Shown piece after piece: positions 1-8,704 of a DNA stretch of 64,000 nt. Each line of letters begins with the position of its first letter. The stretch's first letter is position 1. The notes under the pieces are model-generated. The model saw only the letters and a program-made list of their open reading frames with translations, was not told where the DNA came from and did no database searches. The position numbers and the translations under genes are program-made. Source of the stretch: Herbaspirillum sp. (lineage in GTDB: Bacteria; Pseudomonadota; Gammaproteobacteria; Burkholderiales; Burkholderiaceae_D); contig JAQGLY010000047.1 in the NCBI GenBank assembly GCA_028292625.1, positions 1-64,000 on the forward strand, written 5' to 3'.

Positions 1-731
1 GGGTGGGCCAGCGGCCATTCCGGGAAAGTATTGGTGGAAATGCGCTGATGCACCAGCGCCAGCGCGGAGGTGCAACGCGGATCCTGCAGATCGCGGTAAT
101 ACACGCCGACCTGATCGGCCAGCAGCAGTCCCTTGTAGACGATGGTGCGCGCCGACATCGACGGCACGAAGAATTCCTTGCCGTGGATCAGGTTCAAGGC
201 CTGGATCGCATGGCCCGACGCCTTGCGGATCACATACAGCTTGCGCTCCAGCGCATCGGTGACCATGATGTCCGGACCGCGGCCGATGAAGATCTGGCGG
301 ATCACCGGCTCTTTTTCGCGCACGGTAGGCGACATCGGCATCTCGGTATCGACCGGCACGTCGCGCCAGCCCAGCACCACCTGGCCCTCGGCCATCACGG
401 AGCGTTCGATTTCCTGCTCGCACGCGATGCGGGACGCATTTTCCTTCGGCAGGAACACCATGCCGACGCCGTATTCGCCCGGTGGCGGCAACACCACGTC
501 CTGCTTCGCCATTTCTTCGCGGTAGTACTGATCCGGAATCTGGATCAGAATACCGGCGCCGTCGCCCATCAGCTTATCGGCGCCGACCGCGCCCCGATGG
601 TCCAGATTCTTCAGAATCAACAGACCCTGTTCGACGATGGAATGGGTTTTATTGCCTTTGATATGCGCGATAAAGCCCACGCCGCAGGCGTCATGTTCGT
701 TTGCTGGGTCGTACAAGCCTTGCGCATGCAT
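1..731 (-). CDS. gltB: glutamate synthase (NADPH) large subunit, N-terminal part
   Basis: The first 243 codons of the large GOGAT subunit; the rest lies beyond the left edge. The enzyme transfers the glutamine amide to 2-oxoglutarate, giving two glutamates, in the cytoplasm. The visible part is the class II glutamine amidotransferase domain. The motif DACGVGFIAHIKG places the catalytic cysteine at residue 16 after a short propeptide, as in the family. The stretches LDHRGAVGADKLMGDGAGI and the later LALVHQRISTNTFPEW are hallmark GltB sequence. The ATG at 731-729 is chosen because it gives the usual short propeptide. Reading is leftward, away from the transposase-like gene. The roughly 210-bp gap upstream should hold its promoter. 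The identity is secure; only the C-terminal domains are unseen. Confidence 0.94.
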   Translation of the reverse strand, partial: MHAQGLYDPANEHDACGVGFIAHIKGNKTHSIVEQGLLILKNLDHRGAVGADKLMGDGAGILIQIPDQYYREEMAKQDVVLPPPGEYGVGMVFLPKENASRIACEQEIERSVMAEGQVVLGWRDVPVDTEMPMSPTVREKEPVIRQIFIGRGPDIMVTDALERKLYVIRKASGHAIQALNLIHGKEFFVPSMSARTIVYKGLLLADQVGVYYRDLQDPRCTSALALVHQRISTNTFPEWPLAH

Positions 732-796
732 AGCGGTGCTCCACCATATTGACTGTGAGGAAAGGAAGAATAGTGCAGTGCAATCAAATATTCAAT

Positions 797-841
797 AAAA
801 ATAAAAAGGGTCGGAGTGAAAATTGAAGGCAACAAACTCCG
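797..841 (-). terminator. possible intrinsic terminator after the transposase-like gene
   Basis: On the minus strand a six-base stem (CGGAGT/ACTCCG, plus positions 812-817 and 836-841) is followed by a T-rich run (plus 797-810). The 18-base loop is long, so the call is weak. The position fits the end of the leftward gene that stops at 946, before the gltB promoter. Confidence 0.35.
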
Positions 842-945
842 GATTATTTTTAATTGGGGACAGAGTGATGTCCTATTCGATTTTTCGTGGTTTTGCGCGG
901 CGGGAAACTGTCCTGCCTTACTTTGGATCGGTTTCCCGGGGGATA

Positions 946-1638
946 TCAGCGGTTTTCTCCGCGGGGCCGCCCGCGCCTGACGGGCTGCACGCGGCGGCCG
1001 CCCTGCTTTTCCAGCGCACTCTTGAATAATGGCGATCCCAGCGCCCAACCTTTCGACAAGCCGGCCTCCAATTGCCGGACTTGTTCTTGCGGCAATTCCT
1101 GGTCGGTCAGCGCGCGATAGGCTGCTTCCCGGTCGAACGGCGTATTGCCCAACGCCCAAAACAGCGCATGCTCGGTAATCAGCGCGTCCACCCGCGCGCC
1201 GACGTGATGCAGATAGCTGGTCCATTGAAAATCCGCCGGCTGCGCGGCCAGCCCGGCGCGCACCGGAAAAAGCTCGATGAAGCGGCTGCACAACAACAGA
1301 TACTGCGCCGCCTCGATCACGGTGGCCCGGTAACGCCCCTGCCACAGGGTGCCGCTGCGCTGATATTTGCGATTGAAAAACGGCACATAGTGCCTGCCCA
1401 CCCACTGCATCATCCGTGCCAGGCCGATCTCGTCGGACGGCGTGGCCAGCAATTGCACCTGATCGGGGGTTACCGCATACGCATGGATCGCGACCTGGAA
1501 ACGCTTCGCGGCGTCGCGCAGGCATTGCAGGAAAAAGGCATAGTCGTCGGCGCTGCGGAACGCCAGCTGGCCTTCATGACCGCGCTGGATCACGTAATGC
1601 ACCTGGTCCGGCGCGATGAGGCGGGGCAGACGAGCCAT
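946..1638 (-). CDS. Y1/REP-associated transposase-like protein with degenerate active site
   Basis: A 230-residue protein of the Y1 (IS200/RAYT) transposase superfamily, recognised from MARLPRLIAPDQVHYVIQRG, the RSGTLWQGRYRATVIE block and the FIELFPVRAGL block. Active members use a His-hydrophobic-His pair for metal and a tyrosine in a YI-x-x-NPV motif to cut single-stranded DNA. Here the HUH motif reads Q60-V61-Q62 and the tyrosine position is F120, so both catalytic elements appear lost while the frame stays open over the full length. That suggests a domesticated DNA-binding protein rather than a live element. The C-terminal tail is basic (QGGRRVQPVRRGRPRGENR). It lies upstream of gltB in the same orientation, with an inverted repeat on its other side. 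The family is clear; the cellular role is unknown. Confidence 0.8.
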   Translation of the reverse strand: MARLPRLIAPDQVHYVIQRGHEGQLAFRSADDYAFFLQCLRDAAKRFQVAIHAYAVTPDQVQLLATPSDEIGLARMMQWVGRHYVPFFNRKYQRSGTLWQGRYRATVIEAAQYLLLCSRFIELFPVRAGLAAQPADFQWTSYLHHVGARVDALITEHALFWALGNTPFDREAAYRALTDQELPQEQVRQLEAGLSKGWALGSPLFKSALEKQGGRRVQPVRRGRPRGENR

Positions 1639-1721
1639 AAAGGGATGGAAAAATGGGAGAAAGACAGGATGGTAGCAGGCGCTGCCGCACAGTGGAGAAT
1701 GTTGCGTAGGCCAGCGCGCCT

Positions 1722-1821
1722 CCTTCGATACGGGGCGTTGCCCCTACTCCGGACGAACGGGTTTATTGGACTTGAAGAAAACCGTTCGTCCTGAGTAGTC
1801 GCCTCGGCGACGTATCGAAGG
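1722..1821. repeat. REP/BIME-like intergenic inverted repeat
   Basis: Two arms of about 43 bases (1722-1764 and 1778-1821) are inverted copies with a few mismatches around a 13-base spacer. The outer ends read CCTTCGATACG and CGTATCGAAGG; the inner parts are CTACTCCGGACGAACGG against CCGTTCGTCCTGAGTAG. Sequences of this form are common intergenic repeats in proteobacterial genomes. It sits just upstream of the REP-type transposase-like gene, the usual relation between a RAYT and its repeat. Confidence 0.75.
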
Positions 1822-1877
1822 GGAGCGCTCACACCGCAAATAATCGGCCGAATTGAAAAGAGCTTTCGCTCAACAGC

Positions 1878-3383
1878 CTAGCGGAAAGCCGGCTCCCCAT
1901 AACTACGCAATTTCCGGCTATGCAAACGTTCCATGCCGTTATTGCGCAACAGTTCCAGCGCCTTGATGCCGATTCTCAAATGCTGCTCCACGCGCTGCTC
2001 GTAAAAGCTGTTGGCCATTCCCGGCAATTTGATTTCGCCGTGCAGCGGCTTATCCGACACGCACAGCAGCGTGCCGTAAGGCACCCGGAAACGAAAACCG
2101 TTGGCGGCCACCGTCGCGCTCTCCATATCCAGCGCAATCGCGCGGCTTTGATTGAAGCGCAGCAACGGAATCCGATGATCGCGCAATTCCCAGTTGCGGT
2201 CGTCGACCGACGCCACGGTACCCGTACGCATGATGCGCTTCAAATCGTAGCCTTCCAGCTGCGTAATGCCGGCCACCGCCTCCTGCAGCGCCAATTGCAC
2301 CTCGGCCAGCGCCGGAATCGGCACCCACAAGGGCAAATCGTCATCGAGCACATGATCGTCGCGCACATACGCATGCGCCAATACGTAATCGCCCATGCGT
2401 TGCGCCGCCGACAAGCCGGCGCAATGCCCAAGCATGATCCAGCCGTTAGGGCGCAGCACAGCGATGTGATCGGTAATGGTCTTGGCGTTGGACGGGCCGA
2501 CGCCGATGTTGACCAGCGTGATGCCGGAGCCGTCCGCGCGCTGCAAATGATAGGCCGGCATCTGCGGCTGGCGCGCCGGCGCGATGCCGGCGGTGGCGGT
2601 CTGCTGCCCCGGCGGCGGCGTATCCAGATTGGCGTTCCAGGTCGTCACATTGCCCGGCTCGACGAAGGAGACGTATTGCTGCCGATACGCGCGCTCGTCG
2701 GCGTCATCGGTACTCTCCATCATGCGGTGACCCAGCCGCACGAACTCATCGACGTAAAACGCGTAATTGGTGAACAGGACGTAGCGCTGAAACTGATGCG
2801 GCCCGGTCGCCGTGTAATGCCGCAGGCGATGCAGCGAATAATCGACGCGCGAGGCGGTGAACAGAGACAGCGGAAGCGGCGCATCCGGCACGCAGCCGCT
2901 ATCGTAAGTGCCATTGACGATGCGGTCGTCCATCGCCGCCAGGTCGGGCAGATCGAACAGATCCGGCAGATGGCGCAGATGATCCGGATCCAGATCGCCT
3001 TCGACATGAATACCGTCCGCAAACGCAAAATGCACTGGAATCGGCTGGTCGCTGACGCCGACTTCGAGCGGCACGTCGTGGTTGTCGCGCAGCAATTGAA
3101 ATTGATGCGTCAAATATTGGGGAAACAGATCCGGTCGCGTCAGCGTGGTCTGATACACGCCGGGACCGGCGACAAAACCGAATGACATGCGCGCATCGAC
3201 ATGCGTCGCCCGGGCGGTGGTGATGCGTACAAACGGATAACAGGCGCGCGTACGCGTGGGCGGCATCTGGCCGGTGGAGAATTGCTTGAATGCATCGCGC
3301 AGCAACTTGGTGTGTGCGGTATAAATCTCGGTGACATAGGCAAGCGCAGCCGCCGGATCGTTAAACTGTTTGGTTGCAAACAT
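1878..3383 (-). CDS. amn: AMP nucleosidase
   Basis: A 501-residue cytoplasmic enzyme that hydrolyses AMP to adenine and ribose 5-phosphate, for purine salvage and adenylate control. The N-terminal half carries the Amn-specific domain (ACYPFVRITT, SFGFVAGPGVYQTTLTRPDLF, NYAFYVDEFVRLG). The C-terminal half is a nucleoside-phosphorylase fold (SGITLVNIGVGPSNAKTI, LMLGHCAGL, ALDMESATVAANGFRFRVPYG, SDKPLHGEIK). Length matches the family. The ATG at 3383-3381 is chosen over longer upstream starts because GGAGAAAG sits immediately before it and the protein then begins MFATKQF, like homologues. It is divergent from the asparaginase gene, so the 240-bp gap holds both promoters. Confidence 0.95.
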   Translation of the reverse strand: MFATKQFNDPAAALAYVTEIYTAHTKLLRDAFKQFSTGQMPPTRTRACYPFVRITTARATHVDARMSFGFVAGPGVYQTTLTRPDLFPQYLTHQFQLLRDNHDVPLEVGVSDQPIPVHFAFADGIHVEGDLDPDHLRHLPDLFDLPDLAAMDDRIVNGTYDSGCVPDAPLPLSLFTASRVDYSLHRLRHYTATGPHQFQRYVLFTNYAFYVDEFVRLGHRMMESTDDADERAYRQQYVSFVEPGNVTTWNANLDTPPPGQQTATAGIAPARQPQMPAYHLQRADGSGITLVNIGVGPSNAKTITDHIAVLRPNGWIMLGHCAGLSAAQRMGDYVLAHAYVRDDHVLDDDLPLWVPIPALAEVQLALQEAVAGITQLEGYDLKRIMRTGTVASVDDRNWELRDHRIPLLRFNQSRAIALDMESATVAANGFRFRVPYGTLLCVSDKPLHGEIKLPGMANSFYEQRVEQHLRIGIKALELLRNNGMERLHSRKLRSYGEPAFR

Positions 3384-3622
3384 TCTTTCTCCAATTAGGC
3401 TGATCGAATAAACAATAGCAGATAACACGCGCAGCGACGCGGGCACGGGCATAAAGACGCAACAATAAATTTGGCAAAAAAACAAAAGCAGTCTAAACAG
3501 TATCCCCGCGCCGGCGATGAATGCTATTGTCGGCTGGTGCGGCATAGGCGATTCATCCGCAGCACGCCGCGATGCCGTCCACGTTGTACGTCCTGTCCCA
3601 TCCAAACCATAATGAGGAAAAC

Positions 3623-4708
3623 ATGATGACAAAAAAATGGATAAATGCCGCGATGATCCTGTGCTGTTCGCTGTTTCTGCCGCTGGCGGAGGCACAGACC
3701 GCCGATCCCGCGCAAAAGCTGCCCAACGTAATGATCCTCGCCACCGGCGGCACCATTGCCGGCACCGGCTCCAGCTCAACCACGACGGTCGGCTACACCG
3801 CGGCCAAGATCGGCGTCGACGCGCTGATCGAGGCAGTACCGGAACTGAAGAAAGTCGCCAATGTCCGCGGCGAACAGGTATTCCAGATCGCCAGCGAAAA
3901 CATGGACAACGCGTCCTGGCTGAAACTGGCCAAGCGCATCAACGTCCTGCTGGCGCAAAGCGACGTGGATGGCATCGTGATCACCCACGGCACCGACACC
4001 ATAGAGGAAACCGCGTACTTCCTGAATCTGGTCGTCAAGAGCAGCAAGCCGGTGGTGATCGTCGGCGCGATGCGTCCGGCCACGGCGATCAGCGCCGACG
4101 GCCCGATCAATCTGTACAACGCGGTTCTGCTGGCCGGCAGCAAGGAAGCGATCGGCAAAGGCGTGCTGGTGTCGATGAACGATCAGATCAACGGCGCGCG
4201 GGAGGTCACCAAGACCAACACCTCGACGCTGGACACGTTCAAGTCGCCCGAGCTCGGCTACCTGGGCTATATCCAGGGCAGCAAGCCGTATTTCTATCGC
4301 CAGTCCACACGCAAGCACACGATCGACACCGTATTCGATATTTCAAAGCTCGATGTGCTGCCGCAGGTCGATATCGTCTACGGCTACGCCAACGTCAATC
4401 CGATCGGGCTTAACGCCTTGGTCGCCGCCGGCGCGAAGGGAATCATCCATGCCGGCGTCGGCGACGGCAGCCTGCCCACCGTCATGGTGCCGGCGCTGTC
4501 CGACGCGCGCAAGAAAGGCGTCCTCATCGTCCGCGCCAGCCTCGTCGGCCAGGGCATCGTCGCGCGCAACGGCGAAGCCGATGACGACAAGCTCGATTTC
4601 GTGGTCGCCGATACGCTGAACGCGCAAAAAGCCCGCATCCTGCTGATGCTGGCGTTGACCAAAACCAGCGACAGCAAGGAAATTCAAAGGATGTTCTATA
4701 CGTATTGA
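3623..4708 (+). CDS. ansB: periplasmic type II L-asparaginase
   Basis: A 361-residue asparaginase that converts asparagine to aspartate and ammonia. The N-terminus is a signal peptide (KKW, hydrophobic core, likely cut after LAEA near residue 24), placing it in the periplasm as in type II enzymes. The mature start resembles E. coli AnsB (LPNVMILATGGTIAG). The nucleophile corresponds to T44, the second catalytic pair to T124-D125 in THGTDTIEET, and the lysine to that in EVTKTNT. The conserved tyrosine loop (VGYTAAKIGV) is present. Two adjacent ATGs (3623, 3626) follow GAGGAAAAC; the first is used. A strong terminator follows. It is a likely single-gene unit feeding ammonia or aspartate. Confidence 0.95.
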   Translation: MMTKKWINAAMILCCSLFLPLAEAQTADPAQKLPNVMILATGGTIAGTGSSSTTTVGYTAAKIGVDALIEAVPELKKVANVRGEQVFQIASENMDNASWLKLAKRINVLLAQSDVDGIVITHGTDTIEETAYFLNLVVKSSKPVVIVGAMRPATAISADGPINLYNAVLLAGSKEAIGKGVLVSMNDQINGAREVTKTNTSTLDTFKSPELGYLGYIQGSKPYFYRQSTRKHTIDTVFDISKLDVLPQVDIVYGYANVNPIGLNALVAAGAKGIIHAGVGDGSLPTVMVPALSDARKKGVLIVRASLVGQGIVARNGEADDDKLDFVVADTLNAQKARILLMLALTKTSDSKEIQRMFYTY

Positions 4709-4752
4709 TCGGAAACGATCGCACAAACGCGGCGATCCGCCGCTGCCTGCCA

Positions 4753-4786
4753 AAGCCGTCCGCAATCCCAGTGGACGGCTTTTTTC
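4753..4786 (+). terminator. intrinsic terminator of the asparaginase gene
   Basis: A nine-base perfect stem (AAGCCGTCC, 4753-4761, with GGACGGCTT, 4773-4781) and an 11-base loop run straight into a T tract ending at 4786, 45 bases after the stop codon. Confidence 0.9.
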
Positions 4787-4856
4787 GACCCGCCGGGAAA
4801 GTCCTCGAAATCGCCGCGCTTGCAGGCGCCGCTCGGCAGGACGGGCATTTTTGAGA

Positions 4857-4879
4857 AATATATCGTATTTTGATATATT
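4857..4879. promoter_or_regulatory. candidate operator of the MarR-type regulator
   Basis: A perfect inverted repeat, AATATATC (4857-4864) and GATATATT (4872-4879), seven bases apart, lies about 35 bases before the marR-type start in an otherwise GC-rich region. Its size and AT-rich half sites suit a MarR dimer. Autoregulation is inferred. Confidence 0.5.
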
Positions 4880-4912
4880 ATGCCGACTTAATAAATCGAA
4901 ACCATCGTCCAT

Positions 4913-5320
4913 ATGACTACCCGCGCGCTATCCAAACATGACTTCGAAGCTCTGTCGGCGTTCCGCTACGAGCTGCGCAGGTTCCTTCGCTTCAGCGAGG
5001 AAGCGGCGCAGGGCGAAGGTGTGACGCCGCAACAATACCTGCTGTTGCTGCACATCAAAGGTTTTCCCGGTCGCGAATGGGCCAGCGTCGGCGAACTGGC
5101 CGAGCGGCTGCAATCGCAGCATCACAGCGTCGTCGCGCTGATATCGCGCTGCGAAAAGCTCCATCTGGTCAAACGCTCCACCAGCGAAGTAGACCGGCGC
5201 CAGGTCAATATTCATTTGCTGCCGGCCGGCGAACAATGCCTGGCCCGGCTGGCGGAACTGCATCGCGCAGAACTGAGCAACCGCAACGCCACTTTCAAAA
5301 TACCGTCCATCGACGACTAA
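4913..5320 (+). CDS. MarR-family transcriptional regulator
   Basis: A 135-residue winged-helix regulator. Helices around VTPQQYLLLLHIKGF, the recognition region SVGELAERLQSQHHSVVALISRCEKLHLVKR and the wing STSEVDRRQVNIHLLPAGEQCL follow the MarR pattern, including the conserved DRR of the wing. The N-terminus (LRRFLRFSEEAAQGEG) would form the dimer helix. It is 13 bases upstream of the ClC gene on the same strand, so the two are probably one transcript, with the chloride protein as the regulated target. The ligand cannot be told from sequence. Confidence 0.85.
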   Translation: MTTRALSKHDFEALSAFRYELRRFLRFSEEAAQGEGVTPQQYLLLLHIKGFPGREWASVGELAERLQSQHHSVVALISRCEKLHLVKRSTSEVDRRQVNIHLLPAGEQCLARLAELHRAELSNRNATFKIPSIDD

Positions 5321-5333
5321 TCATTCCTCCCTC

Positions 5334-7088
5334 ATGTCCTCCCCTCTGCATTTGCACAAGCGCGACTTCGCCACCGATACCCGGGTTCTCACCATTGCGC
5401 TGATCGCCGCGGCCATCGGCGCTTGCTGCACGCTGGCGGCCTACGTTCTGCTGAAGCTGATCGGCCTGTTTACCAATCTGTTTTTCTATCAGAGCTTTTC
5501 CTTCGTTGCGCGCTCCCCCGCCGGCCATCATCTCGGCGCCTGGGTCATCCTGCTGCCGCCGGCGGGCGGCCTGATCATCGGCCTGATCGCGCGTTTCGGA
5601 TCCGACAAAATCCGCGGCCACGGCATTCCGGAAGCGATCGAAGCGATCCTGTTCGGCAAAAGCAGAATGTCCGCCAAGGTCGCCGTGCTCAAGCCGCTGT
5701 CGTCCGCCATCGCCGTCGGGAGCGGCGGCCCATTCGGCGCGGAAGGGCCGATTATCATGACCGGCGGTGCGATCGGTTCGCTGATTGCGCAACGTTTCCA
5801 TCTGACCTCGGCCGAACGCAAAACCTTGCTGGTCGCCGGCGCTGCGGCCGGCATGACCGCGGTGTTCGGCACCCCGGCCGCCGCCATCCTGCTGGCGGTC
5901 GAGCTGCTGCTGTTCGAACTGCGTCCGCGAAGCCTGCTGCCGGTGATCGCGGCATGCAGCGTGGCGGGCATCGCCCGGCCGCTGCTGCTCGAAGCAGGTC
6001 CGCTGTTTCCGCTGCAGACCGCGGCCATCGGCCCCGGCGCGTTGTTGTCCTGCATTGTCGCCGGCGTTCTCGGCGGCGCTTTGTCCGCATTGATGTCGAC
6101 CGCACTGTACAAAGTCGAAGACATTTTCGGCAAACTTCCGGTGCACTGGATGTGGTGGCCGGCCTTGGGCGGCATCGCAGTCGGCATCGGCGGCTATATC
6201 GAACCGCGTGCGCTGGGCGTCGGCTACGACGTCATCAGCGATCTGCTCAACGGCAAGCTGGCAATGGAATTCGCGTTGGGCCTGATCGCGGTAAAAGCCG
6301 TCATATGGGTGATCGCACTGGGTTCCGGCACTTCCGGCGGCGTGCTGGCGCCGCTATTGATCGTTGGCGCCGGACTGGGCGTGGCGCTGGCGCCGTGGCT
6401 GCCGGGCGGGGACGTCCATCTGTGGGCGCTGGTCTGCATGGCGGCGGTTCTGGCCGGCGTGCTGGGCGCGCCGCTGACCGCGGCCGTATTCGCGTTCGGC
6501 CTGACCGGCGACAGCAACGCCTTGCTGCCGCTGCTGCTGACCACCGGCGTGGCTTACGGCTTCACCATATTGACCATGCGCCGTTCGATCATGACCGAAA
6601 AAATCGCGCGGCGCGGCTATCATATTTATCGCGAGTACGGCGTCGATCCGCTGGAGCGCCAACACGTCGACGACGTGATGAGCAGGAGCGTGCAGACGAT
6701 TTCCGCGGACTTGCCCATCGCAGCGGCGCTGGCGCAATACTTCGGTCCCGCGCAAGTGCATCGCTGCTATCCGGTGGTCGATGCGCAGCAGCGGCTGATC
6801 GGCGTGGTCGAGCGCAGCAGCTTCATCTCGACTGCCGACGGCGGCAATCCGATCGCCACGCTGTTTCTCGGGGAATTTGACGAACGCAATGCGAACCATA
6901 CCGCACTGCCGAGCGAAACCTGCCGCATCGCAGCCGCGCGCATGGCTACCCATAGTCTGGAGCGCCTGCCGGTGATCAGCGATCGGCAAAGCCGGCGCCT
7001 GATCGGCATTGTCAGCCGCAGCGACATGGTCAAACCGTCGATGCAATTCTTCGATGAGGAACAGCTACGCGAGCGTCTTGCCGGTTGA
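5334..7088 (+). CDS. ClC-type chloride channel/antiporter with C-terminal CBS pair
   Basis: A 584-residue inner-membrane ClC protein followed by a cytoplasmic tandem CBS module (about residues 440-575). The anion-site motifs are visible: GHGIPEAIE, GSGGPFGAEGP with the gating glutamate, and GSGTSGGVLAP. In the segment ILLAVELLLFELRP the position matching the internal proton glutamate of E. coli ClC-ec1 (E203) appears to be leucine, so it may not couple chloride to protons in the usual way. The CBS domains suggest regulation by adenine nucleotides. The ATG at 5334 lies 13 bases after the MarR gene. The channel-or-antiporter question is open. Confidence 0.9.
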   Translation: MSSPLHLHKRDFATDTRVLTIALIAAAIGACCTLAAYVLLKLIGLFTNLFFYQSFSFVARSPAGHHLGAWVILLPPAGGLIIGLIARFGSDKIRGHGIPEAIEAILFGKSRMSAKVAVLKPLSSAIAVGSGGPFGAEGPIIMTGGAIGSLIAQRFHLTSAERKTLLVAGAAAGMTAVFGTPAAAILLAVELLLFELRPRSLLPVIAACSVAGIARPLLLEAGPLFPLQTAAIGPGALLSCIVAGVLGGALSALMSTALYKVEDIFGKLPVHWMWWPALGGIAVGIGGYIEPRALGVGYDVISDLLNGKLAMEFALGLIAVKAVIWVIALGSGTSGGVLAPLLIVGAGLGVALAPWLPGGDVHLWALVCMAAVLAGVLGAPLTAAVFAFGLTGDSNALLPLLLTTGVAYGFTILTMRRSIMTEKIARRGYHIYREYGVDPLERQHVDDVMSRSVQTISADLPIAAALAQYFGPAQVHRCYPVVDAQQRLIGVVERSSFISTADGGNPIATLFLGEFDERNANHTALPSETCRIAAARMATHSLERLPVISDRQSRRLIGIVSRSDMVKPSMQFFDEEQLRERLAG

Positions 7089-7177
7089 TGTTCCATAAAA
7101 GCCCGCATTCCCGCACGCCATCAGCCCTTCCGTAGATGGGCCACATACGCATCGGCAACGCTCGAATCGAGCGTCGA

Positions 7178-8590
7178 TCACTTGCTCGCGTTGGCTGACA
7201 CCCTCAAGCGCATCACACTGACCACGGCCGCGGCCGCGGCAAACATCGCGCCGGCCAACAACGAATAGGCCGAACCGTGCATGCCAAACATCAAAAACAG
7301 CAAAGCTACCAGCGCCGCGCCGGAGGTTTGCCCGAACAGGCGGGCCATGCCGATCACTCCGCTGGCGCTGCCGGAACGCGTCGCCGGCGCGCTGGACATG
7401 ATTGCGCGCAGATTCGGCGCCTGGAAAAAACCGAAACCGCCGCCGCAGATCGCCATCCGCCAGCAGATATCCCACACATCCGGATGGGGCGGCAACATGG
7501 CCAGCGACACCAGCCCGAGCGCCAGCAGCGCGGTGCCGATACTGCCCAGAATGCCGGGCGGGTAACGGTCCGACAGGCGGCCAGCGATCGGCGCCATGAT
7601 CGCCACCACCACCGGCCATGGCGTCATCAGGAAACCAGTCTCGACCGCCGACCGGTGCAGTATTTCTTCAAAGTAAAACGGTAGCGACACAAACGCCAGA
7701 CTTTGCGAGCCAAACGTAAATACCGCCGTCAGCGCCGACAATGAAAACGCGGGAAACCGAAATAGATCGACCGGCAGCATAGGCGCCGGATGGCCGGCCT
7801 GACGCCGGAGCAAAAGGAAACCGAACACGAAAGCGGCGCCGATTTCCGCCCCCACGATGCCAAAGCCGGCCTGATGCGCGGCCTCGCCCAGGCCCAGCAT
7901 CAACAAACCGAAGGTCGCCGCCGTCAGCAGCGCCATGACGGGATCGAAACCGTGCTTTGCCATCTCGGTGCGCGGCAGCGTGCGCAGCCCGCAGGCCAAG
8001 GCCAGCAATCCCATGGGCACGTTAATCGCGAACAGCCAGGGCCAGGGGCCCAGCGACAGAATCACCGATGCAATCGGCGGCCCCACCGCAAACGATATGG
8101 CCACGGCCATCGCATTCAAGCCCAGACCGCGTCCGAGCAGACGAGATGGATAGATATAGCGCAGCAACGCGGTATTGATGCCCATCACGGCACTGGCGCC
8201 CACCCCCTGCAGAACGCGTCCGAACACCAGCAACGGCAACGATTCCGCCAGCGCGCAGACCAGCGACGCAACGGTAAATAAAGTAATGCCGAACAGGTAA
8301 ACGCGGCGATAGCTCATCACTTCGCCCAGCGCCGCGAACGGCAGCAGCGTGGCGATCATCGCCAGTTGATACGCATTGACGATCCACACCGAAGCGGCTG
8401 GCGTCGCATGGATATCCAAAGCGATATTGGGCAAAGCGGTATTGGCGATGGCGGAGTCGAGCGTCGCCATGACGACCGCCAGCATCAACGCCACCACCGC
8501 CCAGATGCGTTCCGGATTTTCCAGGCCGTCGTGGATCGGCATGGAGAGGGAGGCCGGACTGGACGCGGCGGCGGCGGATGAGTTGGGCAT
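7178..8590 (-). CDS. MFS efflux transporter, DHA2 (EmrB/QacA-like) family
   Basis: A 470-residue integral membrane protein; this family usually has 14 membrane helices. The first helix carries the DHA2 signature as LDSAIANTALPNIA. The loop between helices 2 and 3 (GEVMSYRRVYLFG) and FGRVLQGVGASAVMG (helix 4) match drug:H+ antiporters. The Ser/Ala-rich N-terminus (residues 1-25) is a cytoplasmic leader. The C-terminal half has GRLSDRYPPGILG and GVIGMARLFGQTSGAAL. It is a single leftward gene with no obvious partner membrane-fusion protein. The substrate is unknown; efflux of toxic organics is inferred. Confidence 0.88.
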   Translation of the reverse strand: MPNSSAAAASSPASLSMPIHDGLENPERIWAVVALMLAVVMATLDSAIANTALPNIALDIHATPAASVWIVNAYQLAMIATLLPFAALGEVMSYRRVYLFGITLFTVASLVCALAESLPLLVFGRVLQGVGASAVMGINTALLRYIYPSRLLGRGLGLNAMAVAISFAVGPPIASVILSLGPWPWLFAINVPMGLLALACGLRTLPRTEMAKHGFDPVMALLTAATFGLLMLGLGEAAHQAGFGIVGAEIGAAFVFGFLLLRRQAGHPAPMLPVDLFRFPAFSLSALTAVFTFGSQSLAFVSLPFYFEEILHRSAVETGFLMTPWPVVVAIMAPIAGRLSDRYPPGILGSIGTALLALGLVSLAMLPPHPDVWDICWRMAICGGGFGFFQAPNLRAIMSSAPATRSGSASGVIGMARLFGQTSGAALVALLFLMFGMHGSAYSLLAGAMFAAAAAVVSVMRLRVSANASK

Positions 8591-8704
8591 GAGCGGTATT
8601 TTCCGGGATAAGACAGCGCATCTGCACCGGCACAGTAAACCGGCGCAAATCGCAGATGATAGCGTTTTCTCTCAAACTCGGCTGAGGCCCTTATATTTTC
8701 CCTA

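Noticed and set aside
3..752. Plus-strand open frame at the left edge
   Set aside because: Shadow of gltB, whose class II amidotransferase motifs are on the minus strand.
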